Origin: Obelidium mucronatum
Taxonomy: Eukaryota > Chytridiomycota > Chytridiomycetes > Chytridiales > Chytriomycetaceae
NCBI GenBank assembly: GCA_025765595.1
Contig: JAIVFH010000072.1
Coordinates: 114,178 to 178,177, forward strand
Direction: 5' to 3'
Length of the DNA: 64,000 nt
The first letter of the stretch is position 1. Every line of letters starts with the position of its first letter. The position numbers were made by a program, and so were the translations under genes. The notes beneath the pieces are model-generated. The model was not told the origin of the DNA and ran no database searches. It worked only from the letters and a program-made list of their open reading frames with translations. Below, piece by piece: positions 21,872 through 33,719 of this stretch.

Positions 21872-24800
21872 ATGATTTATCAGAATTTTTCAAGAATTGG
21901 TGTATGGTTCCTCTTGTGCCAAGTCTTGCACGTCTTTGGGTTGGTTAAAGTTTCTAAAGCAAGACAGCGTGACTAATATGTATCAATAGTCGACCATTAA
22001 ATGTTGAATTGGATGTAGCCCAAAGCGACGGCCGATTAAAGGTACTTCACTAGATTTCACTAAATTCTCAAGGAAAGTCATAACACAGCCGCATAGATTA
22101 AGCGTGACCCAAACACAATATGTGCAATTGATTGGGATAAATCAAAAACATATGAAAAGTCACCTCCCATCAGAGTTAGCTATGCCGGATTTAACTGGCA
22201 AAATACAGACAAGGTTATGCCAAATGCTGCACCACCAAGCACCAACAAATTATGGAGCAAAATAAGCTCATGTGATCCTATGGATCTCTGTGCGACCCCT
22301 TGGGTCGCTAATACCCCTTATACCCTTGCATACTCAACTGTCAGCCACCAAGGTTCAAACTGGCAAAATCCAAAGCCTCTCCAGAGTTCTCAAAATAAAA
22401 TACCACCGTCTTGCGATAATCAAGATTGGGTGGATGTCGGAAACTGTACTACTCCTGTGGTTCCACAAGGCTGTGCTGAGCCTTGGAATTCGCTTAAAGA
22501 GTACACAGCACCCACAACTGTCAGCTACAAAGGCCAAAATTGGGCAAATAAAGGAAAAGTCCCAATAGGTCAAGCTCCCTCTTTGGACAACTGGGTTCCT
22601 GTTGCGGGGTGTCAATCATCTACCTCTTCCACAACAGCACGCACCAGCTCAGTTCAAACAACCAAAACTTCTTCAAGCACGCCTTGTTATGCAGCTTATA
22701 TTCCTGGTACAACTTACAAAGCAAACACTTTTGTGAGCTGGAAGGGAGCAAACTGGAAAAGCATCTTGCAAGCTGCATCTGGCGATGTTCCAGGCACTGG
22801 ATATAGCTGGCAAAACATTGGAGCGTGTGACCCAAATTCAGTTTCAAGCAGTCAGGCAAGTCGAACCGTGTCTTCAACGGCGAAATCTTCTAGCAGTTTG
22901 TCAACTACCAAATCATCCTCTCAGGCGTCAAGAACGGTTAGTGTCACTCATCCCTATTAATATGTGAATGTTTAATTTAATTGATTTTTTTTTATCAGAC
23001 CTCAAACCCCACACCTGGATATTGCAAGAAGTCTGAATTTTCCTGCCAAATCCAGTCTGATCCTTGGATCAACTCACTGAAGCCCTCCGTTTATGAATTT
23101 CATGAAAACGGAACATTCTATGCCATAAAATCAGACGAAATGGATATCGAAATTGACACGGTAGATGTATACAGCCCGACCCAGAAGAAAATGGTTGTCG
23201 TAACTTTGCAAGTAGTCTTCACTTGCAAATCCAACCCACCAGTGAAACATGTCATCAACAAAAGCAATTGGAGTGCCGGAAACAGCAAAATGCTTGAATA
23301 CAATTGTGTCGTGGGCACTTGTACTGGACAACACGGTGGCTATTGTAGTCTTTCTGTTACCCCACACGCCGATCCCGTCCCCAACGTCAATATCAACGAA
23401 ATTAAATACATGGGAACCAGAGGATTAGGAGGATTATGTTACCATGACGATCCATCCTGTCCACCGTCTGCCACAACAACTCTGATACCCAGTATAACCT
23501 CGAAAACTTCCGCCAACACTGGAACAACACGAGCTACTTCATCCATTCGATCTTCTCTACCAACTTCCTCGGCAAGAACGTCTTCTAAAAGCTCCTCCGA
23601 AGCTCCCAAGCCGTCGTCATCGACAACGAGCCACACCACCAAGGCCACTACAACGAAGGCGTCAACATCAAATACGTCCAAGAGCTCAACCGTTTCTACT
23701 TCCAAGAGTTCCAGTGCTTCTACCAAGAATACCTCCTCCGAAACGCCCAAGCCATCTTCAAGCACAACGGCTACTACAACGAAGGCGACTACAACGAAAG
23801 CTACGACAACGAAGGATACCACAACAAAAGCCACTACAACGAAGGCCACTACAACGAACGCAACTCCAACAAAGGATACGACAAAGAAGGAAACGACTAC
23901 GAAGGCCACCACAACGAAAGCCACTACCACGAACGCTACTACAACAAAGGATACGACAACGCAGGCGCCAACTTCGAGTACTTCCAAGAGCTCCACTGTT
24001 TCCACTTCCAAGAGCTCCAGTGCGTTAACCAAGAGCTCCTCCTCCGAAGCGCCCAAGCCATCTTCGAGCACAAAATCCACTACAAAGGCGACCACATCCA
24101 AGGCTACGACAACAAAGACCACGACAACAAAGGGTACGACAACGAAAGAAACGACTACGAAGGCCACCACAACGAAAGCCACTACCACGAACGCTACTAC
24201 AACAAAGGATACGACAACGAAGGCGCCAACTTCGAATACTTCCAAGAGCTCAACCGTTTCTACTTCCAAGAGCTCCAGTGCGCCTACCAAGAGTACCTCC
24301 TCCGAAGCACCCAAGCCATCTTCGAGCACAAAATCCACTACAACGAAAGCAACCACAACGAAGGCTACGACAACGAAGGCCACGACAACAAAGGGTACGA
24401 CAACCAAGGGTACGACTACGAAGGATACAACTACGAAGGCTACGACAACGAAGGCATCAACTTCGAGTGCTTCAAAGAGCTCAACCGTTTCTTCTGCCAA
24501 GAGCTCCACAGCGTCCACCAAGAGTACCTCCTCCGAAGCTCCCAAGCCATCGTCGAGCACAAAAGCCACCGCAACGAAGCCGACCACAACGAAAGATACG
24601 ACCACAAAGGCTACGACTACGAAGGTACCAACCTTGAGTACTTCCAAGAGCTCGTCCGCTTCGACTTCCAAGAGTTCCAGTGCTTCTACGAAGAACACGT
24701 CATCAACAGCATCCAAGCCATCGTCAAGCACAAAAACCACCACAACAAAGGCGACCACAACAAAGGCCACGACAACAAAGGCCACCACAACGAAGGATAC

Positions 24801-27800
24801 GACAACGAAGGCCACCACAACAAAGGCACCAACCTCAAGCACTTCCAAGAGCGCAACCGTTTCTTCTGCCAAGAGTTCCACTGCGTCTACCAAGACCACC
24901 TCGTCGGGAGCGCCAAAGCCATCGTCAAGCACAAAAGCCACCACAACAAAGGCGACCACAACGAAGGCTACGACAACAAAGGCCACCACAACGAAGGATA
25001 CGACAACGAAGGCCACTATAACGAAGGCACCAACCTCAAGCACCTCCAAGAGCGCAACCGTTTCTTCTGCCAAGAGTTCCACTGCGTCTACCAAGACCAC
25101 CTCGTCGGGAGCGCCAAAGCCATCGTCAAGCACAAAAGCCACCACAACAAAGGCGACCACAACGAAGGCTACGACAACAAAGGCCACCACAACGAAGGAT
25201 ACGACAACGAAGGCCACTACAACGAAGGCACCAACCTCAAGCACCTCCAAGAGCGCAACCGTTTCTTCTGCCAAGAGTTCCACTGCGTCTACCAAGACCA
25301 CCTCGTCGGGAGCGCCAAAGCCATCGTCAAGCACAAAAACCACCACAACAAAGGCGTCCTCAACGAAGAACACGACAACAAAGGCCACCACAACGAAGGT
25401 CACGACAACAAAGACCACTACAACGAAGGCCAGTACAACGAAGGCGTCAACATCGCATACGTCCAAGAGCTTAACCGCTTCGACTTCCAAGAGTTCCACT
25501 TCGTCTACCAAAAGCACGTCATCGGGAGCACCCAAGCCATCGTCAAGCACAACATCCACCTCGGCGAAGGCGACCACAACGAAGGCTGCGACAACAAAGG
25601 CTACGACAACAAAGGCCACCATCACAAAGGCATCAACTTCAAGCACTTCCAAGAACTCAACCGTTTCTACTTCCAAGAGCTCCACTGCGTCTTCCAAGAG
25701 CACTTCCTCTCGGGTACCCAATCCCAGCGCAACGACTGTCCGTACAAGTAGGACATCTAGTAAGGTATCGTCAAGTGTCTCTAGGAATAGCACGACGGCA
25801 TCCACCAGGCCTGTTTCCCGTAGTTCAACATCATTGTCATCCAAGCGATCTTCAACGACCGCAAAATCTATCCCCACTCAGTCTCGGTCCTCTTCGGTTT
25901 GTTTTTTCTTTTAATTGTATTTTACGTTGTGGTTGACTAAGTATCGCAATGAACAGACTGCAAAGCCCACAACCTATTGCAAGAAGTCAGAATTCTCCTG
26001 CCAGATTCAGTCAGATCCTTGGATCAACTCACTGATATCCACCACTCATGAGCATCATGAAAAAGGAAATTTCTATGCCATCAAGTCCGCGGAAATGGAT
26101 ATTCAAATTGAAACGGTCGAAGTGTTCAATTCTAACCTGCAGAAGAAAGTTGTGGTGACGTCGGAAGTCGTTTTTACATGCAAATCCAGCCCGCCTGTGA
26201 AGCAAGTCATCAATCTGAACACTTTGAAGTCGGAGAAAATGGTCGACTATCAGTGTGTCACTGGTACATGTACAGGAAAAGCTGGCGGATTCTGTTTCCT
26301 CAGGGTCGTCCGTCACGCAGATCCTGTGCCTAACATCAACATCCAAGAAATCAAATACATGGGAACAAGAGGAGAGGGAGGATTATGTTACCATGGCGAT
26401 CCCTCATGTCCCTTATCCACAACCCACACTAGCAAGGCGACTTCAACGAAAACCACGTCGTCCAAGGCGACCACTTCTCTCACAAAAAGACCTTCGACCG
26501 CGAGTACATCTAAGAAACACACCACTTCTTCGACAAAGCAGGCCACTAACAGTACCGCAACTCCTTCTTCGACTGCCCGCCGTACAGGCACGACATCAAG
26601 TACAAGTAAGGTATCTTCGAGTGCATCAAGGAACAGTACAACCGCAAACACCAAATCTGCTTCCCGTAGCTCAACGTTTTTATCGTCCAAACAAACATCA
26701 AAGACTTCCATTCCTTCAACTACAAAAACATCAAAGAGCACTTCCTCTCGGGCACCCAAGCCCACCGGAACGACTGTCCGTACAAGTAGGACATCTAGTA
26801 AAGTGTCTTCAAGTGTCTCTAGGAATAGCACGACGGCATCCACCAGGCCTGTTTCCCGTAGTTCAACGTCATTGTCATCCAAGCGATCTTCAACGACCGC
26901 AAAATCCATCCCCACTCAGTCTCGGACCTCTTCGGTTCGTTTTTTCTTTTAATTGTATGTTACGTTATGGTCGACTAAGTATCGCAATGAACAGACTGTA
27001 AAGCCCACAACCTATTGCAAGAAGTCAGAATTCTCCTGCCAGATTCAGTCAGATCCTTGGATCAACTCACTGATATCCACCACTCATGAGCATCATGAAA
27101 AAGGAAATTTCTATGCCATCAAGTCCGCGGAAATGGATATTCAAATTGAAACGGTCGAAGTGTTCAGCCCTAACCTGCAGAAGAAAGTTGTGGTGACGTC
27201 GGAAGTCGTTTTTACATGCAAATCCAGCCCGCCTGTGAAGCAAGTCATCAATCTGAACACTTTGAAGTCGGAGAAAATGGCCGAGTATCAGTGTACCACT
27301 GGTACATGTACAGGAAAAGCTGGCGGATTCTGTTTCCTCAGGGTGGTCCGTCACGCAGATCCTGTCCCTAACGTCAACATCCAAGAAATCAAATACATGG
27401 GAACAAGAGGAGAGGGAGGATTATGTTACCATGGCGATCCCTCATGTCCATTATCCACAACCCACACTAGCAAGGCGACTTCAACAAAAACCACATCACG
27501 CTCTGGCAAGACTTCCACTTCAGTTTCAAAAACGAGTACAGCCAAGAGTCACACCACCTCAAAGAACGCAGTAACATCAACGTCTCGGTTGTCTACACGT
27601 CCAACATCAACAAGATCGACAACGGTATACTCTCTTTGTAATTGTATTGAAATTTTAAACTTGAATATTCACAGTCAGTATCCGCTACAAGTGCTATACG
27701 TGAGCCTTCCTGCAAGTTCACAGAATCTATTTGTCAAATTCAGTCCAATATTGGGGGATTTAACAACACTGGCTTTGAGTTTAAGGAGCCCGGAAGCTCA

Positions 27801-30800
27801 TTTGCCATTCAATCCAAAGAAATGGATATTCAAATTCATATCAACAAAAGTCCAAATTCGAGTGGGAACAATTCAAGTTTCACGATTGATAAAATCACTT
27901 ACAATTGTAAGAAGCCAACGCCAGTTGTGGAAACTATCACAATCAATTCACTTGCGCCAAACTCCTCAAAAACATTTGAGTGTGAAACGGGCACATGCAT
28001 TGGTGTGCGTTGCTTCCTCACAGTTCATTCCATTAGAGGAAGTCTAGATATTCAAGCGATCAAGTATATGGGTACTCAAGCGAAAGGCGGTTTATGTTAT
28101 GCAAAAGATCCTACTTGTCCATCATACCGTACAACCAGTTCTACGTCATCAACCACACAATCGAAGACTTCCAAAGGAACGACGAGTAAATCTTTGGTAA
28201 GTACTCTTTGCACTTAGAAATTTTTTTTGAATAATTTCACAGGCATCAACATCAACAAAGAAGACAACATCAAGTGCCAAGACATCAATCACCAAAACCA
28301 AAACAACAATCACAAATTCGTCTCGAAGCAGCAAAACATCACAGAAGACATCGGTTTGTGATTGGGTTTTCTGCCTTAAATAGACTACGCTGACTCGTTG
28401 CACTAGATATCTCCAAGCCCATCATCTTCACCAGGTTGTCATTGCCCGCAGTATCGGGCACCATGTAAAATTCAATCAGACCCTTGGATTTTCCCGTTAG
28501 ATGCTGGATACAACGGTGCACCTGCTGTTTATGAGTTCAAAGAGAATGGAACATATTACGCTCTTAAGTCTGATGAAATGGAAGTCAAAGTCGACGTTGG
28601 GGAATACAATGGAAAGTATGTCGTCGATAGTGTTTATTTCGCCTGTATTTCCACACCTATAGTTCAAAAATGGATCACCTTGGAGTCCATCAGAGGAAAA
28701 GGTCAAGTCACATATCAATGCAAAACTGGAACATGTATTGGTCCGTCGGGTTTCAATGATTGTTCGTTAACTGTTGCGGAACATGCCGACCCTGTTATGC
28801 ACGTGAGCATTGAGAGACTGGTATACATGGGGACCAAAGGAAGCAGCGGTCTTTGTTATCATAAGAATATTTGCCCGTGCAAGAGTACCAAAACATCTAC
28901 GACTTCCACCACTACTTCTACAACAACATCGACAACATCCACAACCACTTCCACAACATCCACCACTTCTTCCACAACAAGTACATCAACTACTACTACC
29001 TCAACAACGTCAACATCAACAACCACGTCAACAACATCATCAACAACAACATCGACCACAACATCGACAACAACATCGACAACCACATCAACAACAAGTA
29101 GTACCACCACCTCCACTACCACAACCACTACAAGTACTACCAGCACGATAACCGAAGGCGAAACAGATACTACTGAAACCGATACTTCCCCTACTTCCAC
29201 TACGACAACGACAACTACAACGTCAACCACAACTTCAACAACGACATCAACGACGACGTCTACAACTTCTACATCAACCACAACATCAACTACGTCCACA
29301 ACCACTTCGACCACTTCAAGTACAACGTCGACAACAACGTCCACAACTACGTCGACGACCTCTACTACTACGTCCACAACCACTTCGACCACTTCAACTT
29401 CCACAACTACAACAACCAGCACATCAACTACTACGTCGTCAACTACGACATCTACGACGAGTACAACAACCGAAACCGATGACTCTCCTCAGTCTACAAG
29501 TGACACAACTACAACCACATCAACGACAACAAGTACAACGACAACAAGTACAACGACAACTTCAACATCGACAACAACTTCGTCAACAACAACATCGACT
29601 ACAACAACTTCAACCTCTACAACTACATCCACGTCTACAACAACATCCACAACAACCACTTCCACGTCTACGACTACGTCCACGTCGACAACATCGACAA
29701 CCTCTTCAACAACATCAACAACGACATCAACAACTTCAACTACGAGTACAACGACTTCAACATCAACTACTACTTCTACAACGTCGACAACAACATCTTC
29801 GACGACAACAACAACGGCGACGCTCGAGACCCTGCTTTCAACTCCCACTGTCACCACTTCAACATCCACGACATCAACAACCACAACCACAACTTCAACA
29901 ACAACATCATCCACAACAACATCGACGACATCAACTACATCCACGTCAACTACAACTACTTCGACAACAAGCACTACTTCAACAACCACATCCACCACAT
30001 CCACAACGACATCGACAACATCCACCACAACATCGACAACCTCTACTACGACATCAACAACATCCACTACAACATCGACAACATCCACGACAACATCGAC
30101 AACATCCACGACAACGTCAACAACTTCCACCACAACTTCAACAACATCAACGACATCCACTACCACTTCCTCTACTACTTCTACAACAAGTTCATCAACT
30201 TCTGCCGGTACAGATACTCTCCCGCCATACAACCCAAGTACCACTACCACCACCACCACAACCACCACAACCACAAGTACAACCACAAGTACAACCACAT
30301 CAACAACTTCTACCACTTCCACGACCTCTACAACAACTTCTACAACTTCTACGACTTCTACAACAACGTCCACCACGTCCACGACTTCTACGACTTCTAC
30401 GACAACTTCGACAACTTCGACAACGACTTCAACTTCAACCACAACTTCAACAACTTCGACAACGACTTCAACAACTTCGACAACAACATCTACGTCAACC
30501 ACCACGTCAACAACGTCTACAACAACAACCTCTACGTCTACAACTTCTACAACATCAACTACTACTTCAACTACTACTTCAACCACAACATCAACTACGA
30601 CATCAACAACATCGACTACGACATCCACAACATCCACGACTACATCAACAACGAAAGGACTGGATTCTTCGGCAACTCATGCCCCAATATCAGGCAGCAC
30701 AACGACTACCACGACATCTACGACGACAACGTCTACGACAACTTCTACTACAACCTCGACGACATCAACTACAACGTCTTCAACAACCACATCCACTACA

Positions 30801-31094
30801 TCCACTACAACGTCAACAACATCAACCACAACATCAACCACAACGTCGACAACATCTACCACGACATCTACTACGACATCCACAACAACATCGACAACAA
30901 CATCAACTACGTCATCCACAACTACATCGACTACAACTTCCACAACAACTTCTACAACAACTTCAACAACTTCTACTACGACATCTACGTCGACAACGAC
31001 TTCTACAACAACATCAACAACATCTACTACATCCACAACAACTTCAACATCGACAACAACATCGACAACTACATCCACAACTACAACTACAACT

Positions 31095-31148
<54 letters not shown>

Positions 31149-31550
31149 GCAATTACTCAGGTGCCATGCCCTCTCGCACCGACAACAACAACTGTTCCAA
31201 CCTGTCCATTTGCAGTCACGACAACCACAAAAGGATGCCCAATTCCAGGTACAACAACTACAGCTACTTGTCCAGACCACGATGAACTGGCAATGCTGAA
31301 GGAGAAGATAACTCAACTTAGCAACAAGGTGACGAAACTCAAACAAAAAGCACGTGTCACACACTCCCCAGCGTATGTCAAGACTCCATCTATTCCGGTC
31401 TCTAGTGTTGCGGCTGGAGTAACGGGAGTACCGCGTGTTGAAAAGAAGAAACAACTTACAAAATTGAATGAAGACCCAACTGGTCGTAAACACCACCATG
31501 GCGCTATTGGAAGACGTGCCAAGCGCAGCGAAAAAGGCATCGAACTTTGA
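21872..31550 (+). CDS. Giant secreted chitin-binding mucin with five copies of an unrecognised Cys-rich domain
   Basis: Nine exons: 21872..21939, 21990..22041, 22097..22936, 22999..25896, 25957..26934, 26995..27624, 27675..28196, 28243..28353, 28407..31550, giving about 3,080 aa. It starts with a signal peptide (SRIGVWFLLCQVLHVFG, then RPLNVEL). Four CBM5/12-like chitin-binding repeats follow. Then come five copies of a ~145-residue domain with QIQSDPWI, YAIKS-EMDI, CKS-PPVK-VI, GTCTG, HADPVPN and KYMGTRG-GGLCYH. Copies are separated by Ser/Thr stalks: Lys-punctuated TTTK repeats after copy 1, and a ~750-residue TTS stalk after copy 5. The end has four Cys-Pro pairs, a coiled coil (ELAMLKEKITQLSNKVTKLK) and a basic tail. 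Introns 2-8 are all phase 0. No membrane anchor or GPI signal is evident. Likely an extracellular matrix, cell-wall or adhesion protein; exon 1 choice rests on the signal peptide and phase match. Confidence 0.8.
22106..22840 (+). repeat. Four CBM5/12-like chitin-binding repeats
   Basis: Within the mucin: VSYAGFNWQN, VSHQGSNWQN, VSYKGQNWAN and VSWKGANWKS each follow a W..N..Y or similar element and precede a W..I..C or W-V..C element, the ChtBD3/CBM5_12 pattern in which aromatic residues stack on chitin. Cys residues bracket each repeat (SSCDP...LC, GNC, AGC, GAC). Confidence 0.75.
23020..23464 (+). repeat. Cys-rich domain copy 1
   Basis: YCKKSEFSCQIQSDPWINSL to LCYHDDPSCP. Eight or more Cys; the most complete copy, opening exon 4 of the mucin. 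Confidence 0.85.
24871..25473 (+). repeat. 201-nt coding minisatellite, three units
   Basis: The marker aagagttccactgcgtctac recurs at 24,871, 25,072 and 25,273, an exact 201-nt (67-codon) period. Each unit encodes SSTASTKTTSSGAPKPSS followed by TTTK repeats. Units are nearly identical, so the array is recent. Confidence 0.9.
25975..26415 (+). repeat. Cys-rich domain copy 2
   Basis: YCKKSEFSCQIQSDPWINSL to LCYHGDPSCP, nearly identical to copy 3 and preceded by a nearly identical 60-nt intron. Confidence 0.85.
27013..27453 (+). repeat. Cys-rich domain copy 3
   Basis: Differs from copy 2 at only a few residues (for example FSPN for FNSN and AEYQCTT for VDYQCVT), so it arose by a recent tandem exon duplication. 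Confidence 0.85.
27711..28128 (+). repeat. Cys-rich domain copy 4, divergent
   Basis: CKFTESICQIQSNIGG, SFAIQSKEMDIQIHIN, YNCKKPTPVVETI, CETGTCIGVRCFLTV, AIKYMGTQAKGGLCYAKDP. Core motifs kept, the DPW motif lost. Confidence 0.8.
28437..28884 (+). repeat. Cys-rich domain copy 5, divergent
   Basis: CHCPQYRAPCKIQSDPWIFP, YYALKSDEMEVKV, CISTPIVQKWI, CKTGTCIGPSGFNDCSLTV, LVYMGTKGSSGLCYH. Opens the last exon and leads directly into the long TTS stalk. Confidence 0.8.
28884..31158 (+). repeat. Uninterrupted Thr/Ser (TTS) mucin tract
   Basis: About 750 codons of almost only ACN and TCN/AGY, in TTS and TTTS units. Short spacers with acidic or Pro residues interrupt it (TEGETDTTETD, TETDDSPQ, LETLLSTP, AGTDTLPPYNPS, GLDSSATHAPISG). 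Codons are shuffled while the residue pattern is kept. It ends in (ACA)n. Confidence 0.9.
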
Positions 31551-31636
31551 TGATATTTTAACTGTTCCTTATCAGTTGCACAATTTATTAATGATATAAA
31601 GTTTTCTTTTCATTGTCCTCTTTTTGTATTCCAAAA

Positions 31637-32642
31637 ATGGCCCAAGCCAGAAAAGTGGATTTTTCGCTTGACGAAAGCAGTTCAGACGCTTCAGAAACCA
31701 GCGATGTCAGCGATAACGAGATGTCTCGACCTAGCAATGTCAATCAGTTTCCAATGAGAGGTATGGTTGGTGGCGCTTTGTAAGTGAGGATTAAGAAACG
31801 ACTAGGGTCTCCCCAGATTGCTGGTGGTAGCAGTGGGCGGCAGCAAGTTGGTGTCGCAAGGAAGAAGGTTCCGCTAGGAGTTGGCCACTCGTCGATGGGT
31901 GAGTTTACAATATCGACTTGCAATCTAACATAAAATCAGACTGGAGTCGTCTGAAAACATCAGGTGCTGACCTTCGCGGCGGCATTACAGCGTTACAGAG
32001 ATATACTCCTTCTGAAATAGCGCAACATAACTCAAAAGATGATCTATGGATGGCATTTCAGGGAAAGGTGTACTGTTGCACTCACTATCTGGCATTTCAT
32101 CCAGGTGGCGTTGGACAGGTATACCTTTAATATCATGGCAACACTCTAACGCTTTCCTTTGACAAGCTGATGCGGGGCGCAGGAAAAGACGCGACTGACC
32201 TCTTCATGAAAGTGCATCCAGTTAGTTTTATTTTTTGGTTTACTCCATCTAACCTATAGATTAAGTGGGTGAATCTTGATTATATCCTCAGCGATAAATG
32301 CTTGATAGGATACTTGATTCCAGAGTCAATGAAACAGTTAGTTATCCTGTTAGTCCTTCAGCAATCTGAACAACGAGACTAAATCACAGGCAGCCACTAC
32401 CTGCAAAGGTACCAATTCTCGATTTGAACAAACCAGGAGATGCACTTAATCCATCTGCCGTTCCTGGAAGGTCCAAGATTCCTACTTCGGGGATAACGTC
32501 ATCAACACCACGCAAGGAATTGGACCGTTCGAATGTTGCAAGTTCGCCAATTCAGTTCAAAATGTTTGCCCCGAAAGTACCGCTCCAAGAACAGCATGCA
32601 TCCAAAACGGTTGAAGAAAACTTTGGGAAAGATACAGAATAA
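31637..32642 (+). CDS. Solo cytochrome b5 protein of the NCB5OR (CYB5R4) type
   Basis: Heme-binding electron carrier. Exons 31637..31760, 31806..31898, 31940..32118, 32167..32220, 32260..32336, 32390..32642, 259 aa with unbroken phase. The lead-in RKKVPLGVGHSSMDWSRL followed by SGADLRG matches the N-terminal signature of CYB5R4, and the b5 core reads YTPSEIAQHNSKDDLWMA, HPGG (heme His), LMRGAGKDATDLFMKVHPIK with the second heme His, and WVNLDYIL. The CS and flavin/NADH reductase domains of CYB5R4 are absent: a ~90-residue basic, Pro/Ser-rich tail follows and a stop. It must therefore take electrons from a separate reductase or have another role. Starts 86 bp after the mucin stop. Confidence 0.85.
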
Positions 32643-32700
32643 TATTATAATTCACATTTTATTATGCTCAGAAAGAAATTAACAGAATAGGAAACCGCAA

Positions 32701-33282
32701 TCAGATAGCCTTTTCAGCTTCGCTGGGTCGTGGAACAATTACAGGCACCTTGAGGTGATGAATCAAATATTCCGACACAGACCCAAGGAAAGCCCGCTTG
32801 AATCCCGACAGCCCACGGCTTCCAATCACGAGCATATCCGCCTTGATATCTTCCACCTTGTACGCCAGTTCGTCGCGGGCATCGCCTCGCAGGGCAACGC
32901 CGCGAATGTTGTACTTGTGGCTGGGTAGTTTGTTGGCATAGGCACGCAAGAGGTCGTGGCTCTCCTTCTTGTTGGCAGCCTCAATCGCCTCAAATTCTTT
33001 GGAGAAGTCGACATAGAGGGTTCCGTACACGGCTGGAAGAGAAACAGTGGGACGCACATTCATGAGCACAATTTGGTCGGTTTCAGCGCGGACCAGGTTC
33101 TGGATGGCCCAGTCAAAGGCGTATTCAGAGAACTTGGACGCATCGACAGCGATAGCAACAACGCGCGTTGGCGTGACTGTGTGGTCCTCGTGTGGGTGGA
33201 CAACGTCTTCATGAATGGCGTTTGGAGTGGCGTTTTGGTCTTGGGTCACTGCGGCAGCAGCAGGAGTGGCAGTTGCAGACAT
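32701..33282 (-). CDS. Universal stress protein (UspA-fold) family member
   Basis: Intron-free, 193 aa. Nucleotide-binding Usp fold: VVAIAVDASKFSEYAFDWAI, IVLMNVRPT, ADMLVIGSRGLSGFKRAFLG with the ATP-binding G-x2-G-x9-G(S/T) pattern, then SEYLIHHLKVPVIVPR. A ~35-residue Ala/Pro/His-rich N-terminal leader precedes the fold. Start at ATG 33282. It is head to head with a paralogue at 33,720. Confidence 0.88.
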   Translation of the reverse strand: MSATATPAAAAVTQDQNATPNAIHEDVVHPHEDHTVTPTRVVAIAVDASKFSEYAFDWAIQNLVRAETDQIVLMNVRPTVSLPAVYGTLYVDFSKEFEAIEAANKKESHDLLRAYANKLPSHKYNIRGVALRGDARDELAYKVEDIKADMLVIGSRGLSGFKRAFLGSVSEYLIHHLKVPVIVPRPSEAEKAI

Positions 33283-33719
33283 TTTGTTGTAAGTATAAAC
33301 TTTTTTGTTTTTTGGTGGATGTGTTTTGCGTGGGATGATTCTATTTGTACTTTTCGGAATTGTCGGAATCAGTGTGACTCACCAACGTTGAGTCATTCTG
33401 GACGCTTCTGTTCACAAGAACGCTCGAACGGTATTTCAAAAATTCAAATCGTGTATATTATTGCTTGGATATCCTTTATTCGTATTGTTGTGCCTATCCA
33501 CCGAATCTTTCGCTCGCCTTTTCTCCAGCGGACAAAGCGTATATACTTAATTGCTCGACGCGGTCGGAACCAACGAAATGCCTTTTGCAACTTTCTTCTA
33601 CAGTGGAGCATATTATTAATTTGGACGAGTGTGATTGACTGTGACTCACATTTTCGGAACGAACCATAAAACCGGGCAGCTGTATTCCGAAATCCACCAA
33701 AAACAAACATCTCTTCTAA
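33283..33719. promoter_or_regulatory. Shared intergenic region between two divergent Usp paralogues
   Basis: 437 bp with no coding sequence I support. Two short repeats, GTGTGACTCA (~33,372) and TGTGACTCACATTTTCGGAA (~33,640), resemble AP-1/bZIP-type TGACTCA sites and may control both genes; TGTGACTCA occurs twice. Function is inferred from position and motif. Confidence 0.4.

Noticed and set aside
24340..25450. CRISPR-like array of regular repeats
   Set aside because: Repeats are coding minisatellites of a mucin in a eukaryotic gene; no spacers.
23439..25877. 812-codon minus-strand frame rich in Val/Asp/Glu (FVVVAFVVV)
   Set aside because: Antisense of the Thr/Lys/Ser codons of the mucin; ACN repeats read backwards give Val and rarely stop.
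28859..31078. Minus-strand VVDVV frames (28,859-29,422; 29,489-30,637; 30,677-31,078)
   Set aside because: Mirror image of the TTS tract; no start context, no non-repeat sequence.
29479..31299. 606-codon Gln/Pro/Leu/Arg-rich plus-strand frame
   Set aside because: Second frame of the same TTS repeat; the mucin frame continues the signal peptide and Cys domains.
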